Source: Choricystis sp. odSpoLacu1 (Eukaryota > Chlorophyta > Trebouxiophyceae). From it: 64,000 nt of DNA. Where the stretch lies: the NCBI GenBank assembly GCA_958009055.1, contig OY253649.1, forward strand, positions 248,001 to 312,000, written 5' to 3'. Below, piece after piece: positions 1 to 10,171 of this stretch (positions within the stretch are counted from its first letter, which is position 1; the number at the start of each line of letters is the position of its first letter). The notes below the pieces were generated by a model. That model had not been told where the DNA came from. It ran no database searches and worked only from the letters and a program-made list of their open reading frames with translations. The translations under genes and the position numbers were made by a program.

Positions 1-2969
1 AGCAGGTGGGTGGAGACGAGAGAGGTGGGAGGGTGGGAGGCCAAATGCTCCGTCGCCGCGACCTTCCCCACCGACACGCACTCGCGGTCCAGAAGCAACG
101 CCGGGCCGCCGGACACCCACACTCACCCCTCCTCTCTCCCACACCACTCCAGAACCCGGCCCGCAAAGCGGACGACGGGTGGACCTCGTGCAAGTACCGT
201 GGCCAACTGCTGTCCCTGTACAGGCCCCAGCTGGAGGACCTGCTTTCAGCTGGCTTGGGCGTATCAGGCCCCACGGCGTCAGGCCCCGCGTCCCCCGCGT
301 CGCGCGGCGTCGTCGGCGCCGCCTCCACCGGCGCCCGCCGACCTCCCTCCGCCAACAACCATGCCGACTCCGAGTACGCGGGTTACGGCGATTCAGACGA
401 CGATGGCGGGTCGCGCGGCGGGTCGCGCGGCGCGCGCCCCTGGCCGTCGCCGCGCGGGGCGCGCGTCGGGGGGGCGCCCCCGCCCTTCAGGCGGCCGGGG
501 CGGTGCGACGGGTGGCGCCAGCAAGCTCAGGGCTGCAGCCGCTCCCTTGCTCTGGATTCAGTGCGATGAACCCACCTGTGGCAAGTGGCGCCGCGTGCGC
601 GCGCGCGACGCGCCCTCCGACGATGAAGCCTCCTGGCTGTGCTCCATGAACCCCGACCCACGCTGGGCCTCGTGCGACGTCCCCCAAGCCGTGCCCGACG
701 ATGAAATTGACAGGCAGCTGGAGGCGGAGGGAGGGCCCCTCCCCGGCCCCGCCGACCGCGACGGCGGCGGCGCTGTGCCCCACGCCGCCACCTGCGCCCG
801 CCCCCCGCTCGACGACTGCACCGACGCCGACTTTGAGGATGATCTGTGCACGTTCTTGGCGGCTTCGGGCGATGCGGACGGCGCCAAAGCGCTGCGCGCA
901 CGCACAGTCACGCTGGCGGGCGCGCCACTGGATGTCTTCGGCCTCTACCGCGCCGTCGTCGGCCTGGGCGGCCTGTACCGCGCGGAGGCGCGGTCCACCG
1001 GCACCCGCTACGGCCTGGGCGCGCAGTCAGGGCTGGACTGGGGGGGGGCTGTGTTTCCGCAGCTGCGCAACTGTACCGCTGCGACACGTGCAGCGAGTGT
1101 GGGGGCGTCGCTCGCGTCGCTCTACCGTCGCTACCTGGCCCCCTATGAACGCGCCCACGCGGCGGCCGACTTGCCGCCCCCGCCTCCACCCCCTGGCGCC
1201 GACCCGCTGGCTTTCCTGGCGGATGTCGCTTCCCAGGGCGAACCCCCGCTCCCCGGCCGCGCGGCCGCGTCCGCCCCCGCCGCCGCCTGGCGCAAGCGCG
1301 GCGGCGCCGCGTCGGACGATGACGCCGCCTCCCCCCTGGCCAAAAGGGCCAAGGGTGGCGTGGGTGGTGGCGCTGGCGGCGCCCCCGCGCCGCCCCACCT
1401 TCACAGGTGGGGCGCGCCGCGCGCGCGCCCGCCACCGTCGCTGCCGAACTTCGCGCCATCGAGACCGCCCCCGGCCGCGCCGCCCCGGGCGACCTGCTGC
1501 TGGCCCCCGACCCCGCCGACCTCAACCGCCACTGGCCGGTGGCGGTGGCGGCGGCGCGCGACCTGCCCGCCGCCGTGCTCGGCGGCGACACCGCCGGCGT
1601 CGCCCCCTCCCGCGACTTCCCGCAACGCTTGGACGCCGCCTCCGACGCGGGTCGCGTGCGGGACGCGCTGCCCGTGGTCGTGGTGGGCACGACGTCGTGT
1701 GGGTGGGTGGAGGCTGCCTCCACGCGCCCCTTCACCGCGAGCGCGGCCGCCGCGGCCGCGGCCGCCGTCGCGCCCGCCGCCCGCCGCACCGCCGACGGCG
1801 ATGAAGCCGACCCTGACGCCGACGCCGCGGACGCAGAGTGCGCGCGCGCCCTCAAGGTGGCGGCCCAGTCGGCGCGTGCCCCCGGCGCCGCGGGCCGCGC
1901 GGCGGCGGCCGCCGCCGCGCACGCGGCCGGCGCGGCCGCGGCAGCCGCCCGCTTGCTCGCCCTGGAAGGGCGCCTCCCCCTTGACGGCGCTGTGTACACG
2001 GGTGCCTACGAGTTCTGGGCCGCTTGGCGTCGCGCCGTGGCGCGCGCGGAGAGTGGGGCCGAGCTGGCGCCTCACGTCGCGTCGCTCGCCCACCAACTGA
2101 AACCGACCGCCCTCACGGGTGGCGCCCCCGGCGCTGCCGCCCTGTGCGCCGCCGTGCGGGCGGGGCTGGACATGGCGCCGTCGCCTGGTGCGGCAGCACC
2201 CTCGGCTGAGCCCGTCAAGGCGCAGGGTGGTGGCGACGCGTGTGCGCCGTCGCCGCCGCCCAAGCCCCCGCTCGCGCGCGCGCCGTCGGTCCCCGGGCCC
2301 GCGGGCCCGGGCATCCCGGCCGTCGACGCTGCCGTGGCCGCCATCGAGGACGTCATCGACTGGGGCAAGCTGACGAGGGCGCCGTCGCCGGCGCCGTCGC
2401 CCGCGCCGACGCCCGCGCCGACGCCGTTGTCGGCGCCGCCGCTGCCGCCGGCCGCCGTGCCGCGCGCGGGCGTGCCCCCGCCCCGCCCATCCCTGCCCGA
2501 CCTGCACCACTGTGGCTCCGCCAACAACCTGAATGGCGGCCTGCTGGCGGAGGCTGCGGCTGCGGCGGCCGCGGTGGCGGCGGCGGCCGCCGCGTGTGCC
2601 GCGCCGTCGTCGCCGTCTGGGTCGCTAACTGCCGCGACCGCGGCCGCCGTCACTGCCGCCGCCGCCGCCGCCACCACCGCCCCGCCGCCCGCGTCCGCTG
2701 GTGCCCCTGCGCCCGGTACCCCTGCCACAGGCACGGTGGGCGGCACCGCCCAGCAGCCGGGCACCGGGTCGCCGCCAACGCCCGCGACGCGGGTCGGCAA
2801 CCCCGCCGCCGCGCCCGCGACCGGCGCCGCCCCGTCCGCCCGCGCCGCCGCCGGCCTGCCCGACACCGTGTCGGTGGGTTCGGCGGATGGTGCGGCCGCG
2901 CCGCCCGGGGCAGACCTGCTGGAGTCGCTGCGGTCGATGGCCGAGAGTGAGGCGCGCGCTGGCGCGTGA
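1..2969 (+). CDS. CW zinc finger / ARID chromatin protein, 5' end outside window
   Basis: Probable nuclear chromatin-binding protein. The window opens with the last bases of an exon, then a GTGGGT...CCAG intron (about 6-152). From about 546 a CW zinc finger is visible (WIQCDEPTCGKW, then WLCSMN and SCDVPQ), the type that reads methylated H3K4. An ARID-like DNA-binding segment follows at about 820-1170 (LDVFGLYRAVVGLGG, LASLYRRYLAPYE). A weak PWWP-like stretch (GDLLLAPD...HWPVAV...GWVEA) lies at about 1480-1740, and the tail is Ala/Pro-rich low complexity. Two frame changes must be bridged: one between about 400 and 490 (acceptor possibly at 490), and one near 1360-1406 that a 47-nt GTGGGT...TTCACAG intron would solve. 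Stop is TGA at 2967. CW is seen directly, ARID is good, PWWP is tentative; the exact orthologue is not recognised. Confidence 0.72.
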
Positions 2970-3460
2970 ATGAAAAAAACTTGTCGTTTATTTGTTTTTT
3001 ACACACCCCTCCCTTTTCATAACCAAAAAAAGACGTAGGACCGAGTTTGCCGAGTTTGTTGTTTTCTGCCGTTTTGTTTTTTCGCCGAGAGCGTGTGTGT
3101 GTGCACGACACGCCCCCCGCCCCCCCCACTTCCACACTTGTTCCCCCTCCCTCCCACACACCCTTTTTATCCACGTTTTGCGATTTTTGGGCCCGCGGCC
3201 GACCCCTCGCCCCCCCCCCCCCCCCCCATTCTTTGTGTGTGTGAGAGAGAGAGAGAGTTGTGGTTTTTCGCGTGTAAAAAGCGAGAGAGTGCCGTTACCA
3301 CTGGCTCACAAAAAACTTGTTTTTCTTGCTTCTCCTGCGCGTTTGGGCGCTGCCCGCGCAAAGCAGAGCAGCACACACGTAACCCACTGCTGACCACAGC
3401 AGCGGGGTCGCGGCGTGTGCGTGGCCAATTGTGGGAGGGGGCACCCGATTTCGGCCCCAA
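2970..3460. other. Intergenic gap between two + strand genes
   Basis: No convincing coding sequence. It holds the presumed 3' UTR of the CW/ARID gene (T-rich from 2980), a C-run at about 3210-3226, a TG/GA simple repeat at about 3234-3258, and the upstream region of the SETD9-like gene. Pyrimidine-rich throughout. Confidence 0.6.
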
Positions 3461-4830
3461 ATGGTCGTCGCGCGTGTTCGCAGCGTGAGTGTGTGCTTTT
3501 TTTGACCAGGCCAGAGCCAGAGTGTGGGCAGGATGACACCATGTTGCGTAGGAGCACGCTCGATGCAAGCGAGCGGCGGGGCGCGCAACCCACAGATCGA
3601 GGCCGACCCCCTTTTCTCCTCCCCTCAACACACAGCTCCTGGACCGCTGGTCGCTGTCCGCCATCGCCGCACGCCTGGACAAGCGCGCCCTGCAGCAGCA
3701 AGCCGACGTACACCGCCTGTTCCTGGCGACCGAACACTGGGCGCGGGCTGCCGCGGGCGACGCTGGTGCGCGCGCGGGAGGGGAGACCTGGGCGCGAGCC
3801 CTGGCCACCGAAGCTGACGCGTTGGGGCATGAGGTGAGTGAGGGTGTAGGTGTGTAGTGTTGATGCTTTTACGATCGTTTTTGCCGGGCAGAGACTGACT
3901 CCCTTTTTCCCCCAGGGCCGCGCCGCTGCAGTGCAAACCCACCTCCTCGCCCAGACGCTGGCCGCCGCCCGCCGCCTGGCGGCCGCCCTGGTGGAGGCCG
4001 GGGCTGTGAGCGAGACGACGGCGCAAAACGCGCCACTTCCGCGTCCAACAGGGTTGGCGGCCGTGGTGGGCGGCGGAGGCAGCAGCCACGCCACGGCGCC
4101 ACCACCACCCTCCTCCACCACCACTCTGGCCGACGTCGCCCCCCACTTTGCCACCCGCCACGGCTTCTCTCTGGCCGTGCGCCCCTCGTCCGTGCCGGCT
4201 GCGGGGGATGGCGTGTTTGTGTGTGCTGCGTCCACGCGGTCGCCCCTCCCCCCAGGTACGCTGGCCGCTCTCTACCCGGGCACCGCCTACTCCCCCCTGC
4301 AAATGCGGGCCCTGGCGGGCTACCCCCGCGTGGATGCTGGGTCGGACTATTTAGCGGCTCGCTATGATGGCGTTGTGCTCGATGGTGTCGCGTGGGGTCT
4401 GGCTGGTGGCGGCGCGCCGCGCCGGCCGCGGCCGGACGGCGCGGCGACACCCACCGGCGACGCGGCGGCAGCAGAGGCCGCACTAGGCACGGGCGTGGAT
4501 AGCAGGCACCCGCTCGCGGTGGGGCACTTGGTCAACCACCCGCCCCCCGGTGCGCCGCCGAACGTGGCGCTCGCGGCGGTCGACGTGCCGTTGTCAGCAC
4601 TAGACGGGCCATCATCATCCTTGCTGCGTCGCTGCATCCCCGTCGTCCCTGTGGGTGGCCCCGGCGCCCGCCCCCCCGACGCGCCCCTGCCGTGCTTGGC
4701 GCTGGTGGCGCTGACTCCGCTCTCCCCCGGCGATGAACTGTTTTTGAACTACCGCCTCTCGTCCCGCGTGGCGCGGCCGGGCTGGTATGTGCCCGTGGAT
4801 GATGATGAGGACGCGCGGAGGTGGGCGTAG
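3461..4830 (+). CDS. SETD9-like SET-domain protein
   Basis: Predicted protein lysine methyltransferase of the SETD9 group; substrate unknown. Three exons fit: 3461-3484 (8 codons), 3636-3833 and 3916-4830, all joined in phase 0 with GTGAGT...AG introns, giving about 378 residues, somewhat longer than animal SETD9. The C-terminal half follows SETD9 block by block: GDGVFV, LYPGTAYS, YDGVVLDG, HPLAVGHLVNHPP, then LALVALTPLSPGDELFLNY, where the NH and the late NY motifs belong to the SET cofactor/active-site core. The N-terminal part is helical and poorly conserved, as in the family. An Ala/Pro-rich insert separates the blocks. The 24-nt first exon is inferred only from splice sites and phase; the rest is clear. 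Confidence 0.8.
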
Positions 4831-4960
4831 AGAGAAAGGGTGTGTTTTGGGACAGGCTAGGGACGTGTTTTTTCTACATCCGTTTTTGATTTTTTTAACC
4901 CCGCAACACTAAAGCAAACAAAGCAAGTTCATTCAAATCAACCACACACACACACACCTC

Positions 4961-5320
4961 TCACGCCACCACGCGTCTCCTCTCGGCCGCCGTCCACGCC
5001 AGCGTGCGCGGTGTGCCGTGCACCGCGGTCGGCAGCCCCCCGGGAGCCGCAAACGCGCGCCCCGACGCGAAATACAGGCCTGTCATAAACGCGGGCAGCA
5101 GCAGGGTGGCAGATACTGCCAGCACGAGGGCCAGGTCGCCAACGTCAAGCCTGCGCTTACACTCGCACCCTGACGGCACGAAGCGCAGAATCAGGGAGCC
5201 TCGGCTGCAGCAGCACGTACACCCGTTGCACTGGCCCCACAGTCCCTTGTCTGCACACGTTTCGGCGGCGGCGAGCGTGCAGCCCAGGGCGAGGGCGAGG
5301 AGGACGGTGGGCAGACGCAT
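4961..5320 (-). CDS. Small secreted/membrane Cys-rich protein
   Basis: A single-exon 119-residue protein. The start at 5320 is chosen because it gives a clean signal peptide (MRLPTVLLALALGCTLAAA). A cysteine-rich segment follows (about 11 Cys in 40 residues, including CNGCTCCC and CEC), then one hydrophobic helix (about residues 57-82, DLALVLAVSATLLLPAFMTG) and a short polar tail. Predicted type I membrane protein of the secretory pathway with a small lumenal/extracellular Cys knot. No family is recognised. It is head-to-head with plastid bL34 (238 bp between starts) and converges with the SETD9-like gene. In-frame sequence continues upstream without a stop, so an earlier start cannot be excluded. 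Confidence 0.6.
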   Translation of the reverse strand: MRLPTVLLALALGCTLAAAETCADKGLWGQCNGCTCCCSRGSLILRFVPSGCECKRRLDVGDLALVLAVSATLLLPAFMTGLYFASGRAFAAPGGLPTAVHGTPRTLAWTAAERRRVVA

Positions 5321-5558
5321 TGGTGCGTCAGGGTTCGCGCGCGCGGTTTGGTTTTGCCCTGCGACCGCGTGCCAAGGCGTTGAGAGTGCGAGTGCCGGAG
5401 TGTGGTGTGTGTGTGCTGGTGCAACACACTGGTTGGCGCGGGGGGAGGGAGACACACAGCACGGCTACTCCCGTGCGCGCGCCACACAAAACGCGAGTAG
5501 CGTAGTGAGGCTCACTCCCAAATTCGGCTTCTCCAGCAGCCGCCCCCCTCTAACCGCG

Positions 5559-6306
5559 ATGTCTCTGCTCCTGCGCGCCCCCGTTCGCGCCCCCTTGGCC
5601 GCCCGCCCCGTCGGCGCTGCGCCCCGCCTGGCGGCCGCGACCTGCCGCGCCGTCCCCCTGCGCCTGGTCGGTCCGGCGCGCCCGTCGCTCGGGTTGACGG
5701 GCCTGTGCTCCGCGTTTGCCGGTGAGTGGGAGTGGAGAGAGGGCGTGTTTACTGTGCGCATGTGGGGGGAGAGAGAGGCGGGAGCACACGCGCGCGCGAA
5801 GAGGGCTGCCCCCCGACCGCGCGGCCGCCCCCCGACGTCCGGCCGCCGGTCGGCCGGCCACCGTGTTGCCCCCGGCCGCGCCCCCTCCCACCCTCCTCCA
5901 CCCCCCCCACAACGCGCATTGCGGCTTCGCGCTGTGGCTGGGGGTGGTGGTGATGGCGGAGACTCGCAGCCAAGCCGGCGCGGGGCAAGGGACGCTCCCC
6001 CAAAACGCGTGCGCCACACGGTCCGAGCGCTCACCCTTCGTTTCCACCCACACCACCACCCCAGGCGCGTCCCTGGCCCCCGACGCCCGCCGCCCCGGCA
6101 CCGGCCCCGCCCGCGGCGCCCTGACCATCGTGGCCAACTCCAAGACGTGCCTGGGCTGCACCAAGCGCGGCACGCGGCGCCGCGCGGTGCGCGTGTCGGG
6201 GTTCCGCGCGCGCATGGCGTCCCCCACGGGGCGGGCCGTGCTCAAGGCACGCCGCAAGAAGGGGCGCAAGGCGCTGTGCACCAAGACGCTGTACAAGAAG
6301 CAGTGA
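5559..6306 (+). CDS. PRPL34: Plastid ribosomal protein bL34
   Basis: Large-subunit ribosomal protein bL34 with an N-terminal organelle-targeting extension. Exon 1 (5559-5721) encodes a start rich in Arg, Ala and Ser with no acidic residues (MSLLLRAPVRAPLAARP), typical of a transit peptide. Exon 2 (6065-6306) encodes the mature protein. The splice is phase 1 and restores GASLAPD. The core shows the bL34 signature: TKRGTRRR, GFRARMASPTGRAVLKARR, KKGRKALCTKTLYKK. The RMxSPTGRAVLKARRxKGRK pattern separates it from cytosolic eL34. The C-terminus LCTKT resembles plant plastid forms; a mitochondrial location is the alternative. The intron is 343 nt, the longest resolved one in the window. Stop is TGA at 6304. 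Confidence 0.85.
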
Positions 6307-6466
6307 TGAAGAGAGAGATGGGTGTTGTTATTCGCTGACTTTGGGGTGGTGATTTTCGTTTAATCATTTTTTTCTCGTGCGTTTTTGTCCAACTTTTGAA
6401 TGGGAGGGTTTAGCAGGGAAACAGCAGCAGGTTCACACACACATACACGCACCAAACCAAATCAAA

Positions 6467-9400
6467 TCAAACATACAAACTGGCCGCAAACACAATCCCG
6501 CGCCGAATCAACCCGCTCGCGCCGCGAAACCGCCCCGCCAACCGCTCATCCCCCACCGCGTCCGCGGCAGCCGCCAGCTGGGCCAGCACTTCGTCCAGGC
6601 GGCGCACGGCACGTATGAATGATCCCTCGAACAGGTCGGTCCTGTCTACCGCGTCTGCGAACGTGCAGCCCGCTGTCCATGCAGCAACAGCATCCATCAG
6701 GGTCGGCGCAAACGAGGCCACATACGCGTCGCCATCGATGCCAGGCACGCCACACTGGACCGCGATGTCTGCCAGCCTGCGGGCGGTGGCTTGCAGGGCG
6801 GTCAGGGGGGCGGCCAGGGTGGCTGCGAGTTCGACTGTGGCGGTCGATGGCTCACACGGCACCAAGCATGCCACCAGCGCAGCCAGCCTGGGCCCATCCA
6901 GCCCGCCAAACACGCCGTTGAACATGAGTTCGGCGGCCAGCAGTTCGTCCGCGGCATCGATCTCGGCGGCGGCGCGGCCCTTGGGGGTGAGGGCGCCGGT
7001 GCCATCGATCGCACCCACCGCCACCAGCACGCGCCCGCGCGCGCCCGCCTCCGCGCGATAAGCATCCAGCGCGGTGGCAGCCAGGGACGCGCGCAGAGAC
7101 GCAGCCTCCGCCTCCATGTCAGCTCTGGCGCGCGCGGCGGCGGCGGCGGCGGCGGGGGAGAGGGCCGTGCGTGCGGGCGCGGCGGCCGCGTCAGCCAGGC
7201 CTGGGTCGGCGTCCCCCAGGTCGGCCACCGGGTCCAGGGGGGGCAGCTCGCCGTCTGGGTGGGCGGACGCGAGCTGGTCCAGGGTGGCGCCGACCGCGGC
7301 ACGCGCGGCGCGCGGGCGCACGTCGGTCGGCACGCCGACGCACAGCCGCGACATGCTGCGCACCAACGGCAGGGGGACAGGCACACACTGAATGTCGCCG
7401 GAGGCGCGGCCCGAGGGCGCGGGGCGCGGGGTGGCGCCCGGGGCGACCGAGTCGGGGGCGCAGGGTAGGAGAACGTCGACCACCGTCGACGTGCTGCCGT
7501 CGTCGCCGGCGGGGGTGGCGGCGGCGGGCGCTGCCGCCACCGCCGCCCCGCGTGTTACGCCCACCACGACGCCCCACCCCCAGTCCTCGCCTCCGTCCAC
7601 CACGCGCACCAGGCGGCCGGGGCGCAGCACGCGGTCGAGCCTGTCGGCCCGCAGCAGGGCGGACCGCAGCGTGCGGCGCGCGGTCGCGGCCGCGGTCTCA
7701 GCGGCTGGGGTGGTGGTGGGGGCATCGCCGTCACCACCAGGCGCCAGCGCGGCTTCCAGCGCGGCCAGCCGGGCGGCGACGCCCGGCCTGGCGGCTTCGA
7801 TCTGGTACTGGCGGAAGGAGCGCGAAACAACGTACTCTGCGGCCTCCCCGCCTCCCCCTCCACCCCCCCCCGCCCGCCTCGCCAGGTTGAGCAGCGTGTA
7901 GTACGACAGCCTGAATGAAGACAGCAGCGGCTTGGGCGCCCCCCGCATCATGGCGGCAGCGACGGCGGGGGTCACCGCGTCGTCGACGACGCACACGCAC
8001 ACGCCGCGGTCGTCGGTGCCGCGCCGCCCTGCGCGCCCACTCATCTGGATGTACTCCCCACTCGACACCCACCTGTGGCACTCGCCATCCCACTTGCGCA
8101 GCTCGGTGAAGATGCAGGTGCGGGCCGGCATGTTGAGGCCCATGGCGAACGTCTCGGTGGCGCAGAGGACGCGCACCAACCCCTCCCCAAACAGCAGCTC
8201 CGTCACCTCTTTGAGCAGGGGCAGCAGCCCCGAGTGGTGGACACCGATTCCCGCACACAGCAAGGGGCGCATGGCGACGACGGCGGCCAGGGAGGCGTCG
8301 TCGGGGGAGAGGAGGGAGACCGCGCGGTCGAACACTTCGCCTATGGCGGCCGCCTCCCCTTCATCCGTGAACTTGAGCGCGTCCCGCCCGCGGGCCAGCT
8401 TGGCGGCGTAGGACTCGCACGCTTTGCGGGAGAAGGAGAAGACGATGGCGGGGGCGAGGTCGCGGTCGCGCACGAGGCGCACGAGTTTTGCGACCGCGTC
8501 GGCTAGACTGGCGGCCGCCTTGCCGTCGGACGCCCCGCCCCGCCCACCCCGCGCGCCAACAGTGGCGGCTTTATTATCTGGGGCCAGCACCGCGTCGTCG
8601 GGTACGGCGGCGGCCGCGGTGTCGGGAGCTTCGTCGATGCCAAACGCGTCTTTGCGCAACCGCGCGAATGTGTCGGCATGGAAGGACCCCCTTTCATCGC
8701 ACACCAGGTACAGGCCCTTGCCGCCCAACGGGTAGGCATAGTGTTGGAGGGGGGTGGGCCGGTAGTCGGTGTAGACGACGTGGCAGGGGGCGCTGAAGTG
8801 GGGGGGAGGTGTGGGGGTGTGGGTTTGGTGGGTCGGTTGATTCAGTCTCTCTCATTCTCCCTCCCTCTCTCCCACTCTCCCTTGCTCTTACCTCCTCAGC
8901 TTGGCCACCCAGCCCGCAAACTCGGCCGCGTTGGCCAGCGTGGCCGACAGAAACACGGCGCGCGCGCCCTTAGGCAAAAAAATGATCGCCTCCTCCCACA
9001 CCACCCCGCGCTCCCGGTCCTGCATGTAGTGCACCTCGTCAAAGATGATCCACAGGGTCTCGCGCAGGGGTTCGGAGCCGCGGTAGAGCATGGCGCGCAA
9101 GATCTCGGTCGTCATCACCAGGACGCGGGCGGATGGGGCGACCGAGACGTCGCCCGTCAACAGGCCCACGTCCGAAAACTCTTCCGCCAGCTCTCGATAC
9201 TTTTGGTTGGACAGAGCTTTCAAAGGGGAGGTGTAGATGACGCGGCCACCGTCGCGTAGGGCGGCCGCAATCGCGTACTCTGCGACCGCTGTCTTGCCCG
9301 CCGACGTGTGTGCCGCGACCAGCACACTCTCCCGCCGCTCCACGGCGGCAATGGAGGTGGCTTGGAAGGGGTCCAGGGTGAAGGGGTAGGTCTTGGCGGG

Positions 9401-9878
9401 GGGGCCGGCGTACTTGGGGGCGCGGAGGGTGCCTGGGGAAAGACGGGGTGGAGTTTTTCCACCGGGATTCCATCCTCCTCGGCGCCCACCGAACCCCACC
9501 CACCCACACACACTCACCGTGTACAGCTGGATCCAATCCTTCCTCTGCGGTCGCGTCGTGGTACCCGGGCGGCGTCAGGACGTCGTGCACGAGGGTCGGG
9601 GGCGGGCGCGCCACAGCTGTTGCCGCCGCCTTCTTTTTGGCGGGAGGCGGCGCCGACGGGTCGACGGTGGCAGCAGCCGCATGGCTCTGCTTGACGGCTT
9701 GCCGGGTGGCGGCGGCGGCGGCCAGGCCCTGGGTTTGGTGAGGTGAAGAGGGGGTGGGTCGGTCTGTGTGCTGGTGCTTTTCAGGCTCTCGCATGCACAG
9801 CGCAGCTGCTTGCAGGCAGTGTAAACACACACACATCCACTGTCGCCTCACCTCGGGCGTTTCCTCCAGGGCCGCCAT
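6467..9878 (-). CDS. MTR4: Exosome-associated RNA helicase MTR4
   Basis: Ski2-family DExH RNA helicase of the nuclear exosome (TRAMP/NEXT), which unwinds structured RNA for 3'-5' decay and rRNA/snoRNA processing. Exons: 9852-9878, 9518-9728, 8892-9432 and 6467-8792, with all phases compatible, giving 1034 residues, the usual MTR4 length. Visible motifs: Walker A AHTSAGKT (about residue 118), [38 protein letters not shown] box [17 protein letters not shown], then [44 protein letters not shown]. The arch region is present but Ala-rich. The C-terminal DSHCT domain has AELMFNGVF and ends IVFAASLYV, as MTR4 does. The first coding exon is only 27 nt (MAALEETPE). It is divergent from the AMT1-like gene. 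Confidence 0.93.
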
Positions 9879-10171
9879 GCCGTGACTAGGAGGTTGCGAC
9901 GGCTCGGTCTCTCTAGCGGCTGCCGCAGCCGCCACTAGGGGGACGTCCAAGCCCTGGACCTTGGGAGGCGTGGAGCAGCCTGGGGTGGAGGCGCAGGGCT
10001 GGCGCGGGGAGGCACGGGCGAGTCGTCCAGCCCCGCGCGGGGAGGGAGCGCAGAGCAAAAATAAATGAATGTGCGTCGGCCGAAAAAAAAAACTCCCACT
10101 CTCGTTACGTTTCGTTCGAGTGTGGCCCCTCTCTCCCACTGTCACGCACACACACACGCACACACACCCCG
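9879..10171. promoter_or_regulatory. Shared divergent promoter region MTR4 / AMT1-like
   Basis: 293 bp separate the start codons of two head-to-head genes. An A/T-rich island (aaaaataaatgaatg, about 10055-10070) sits centrally, followed by an A-run at 10083-10091. A CA-rich tract (10144-10168) ends immediately before the methyltransferase ATG. Promoter function is inferred from position only. Confidence 0.45.

Noticed and set aside
908..1999. Long open frames antisense or out of frame to real genes, for example 908-1999 (-), 22473-24311 (+), 29035-30930 (+), 34785-36209 (+), 46827-48506 (+)
   Set aside because: At about 70% GC stop codons are rare in all frames. These frames encode Arg/Pro/Ala/Gly runs without domains and lie across exons of recognisable genes.
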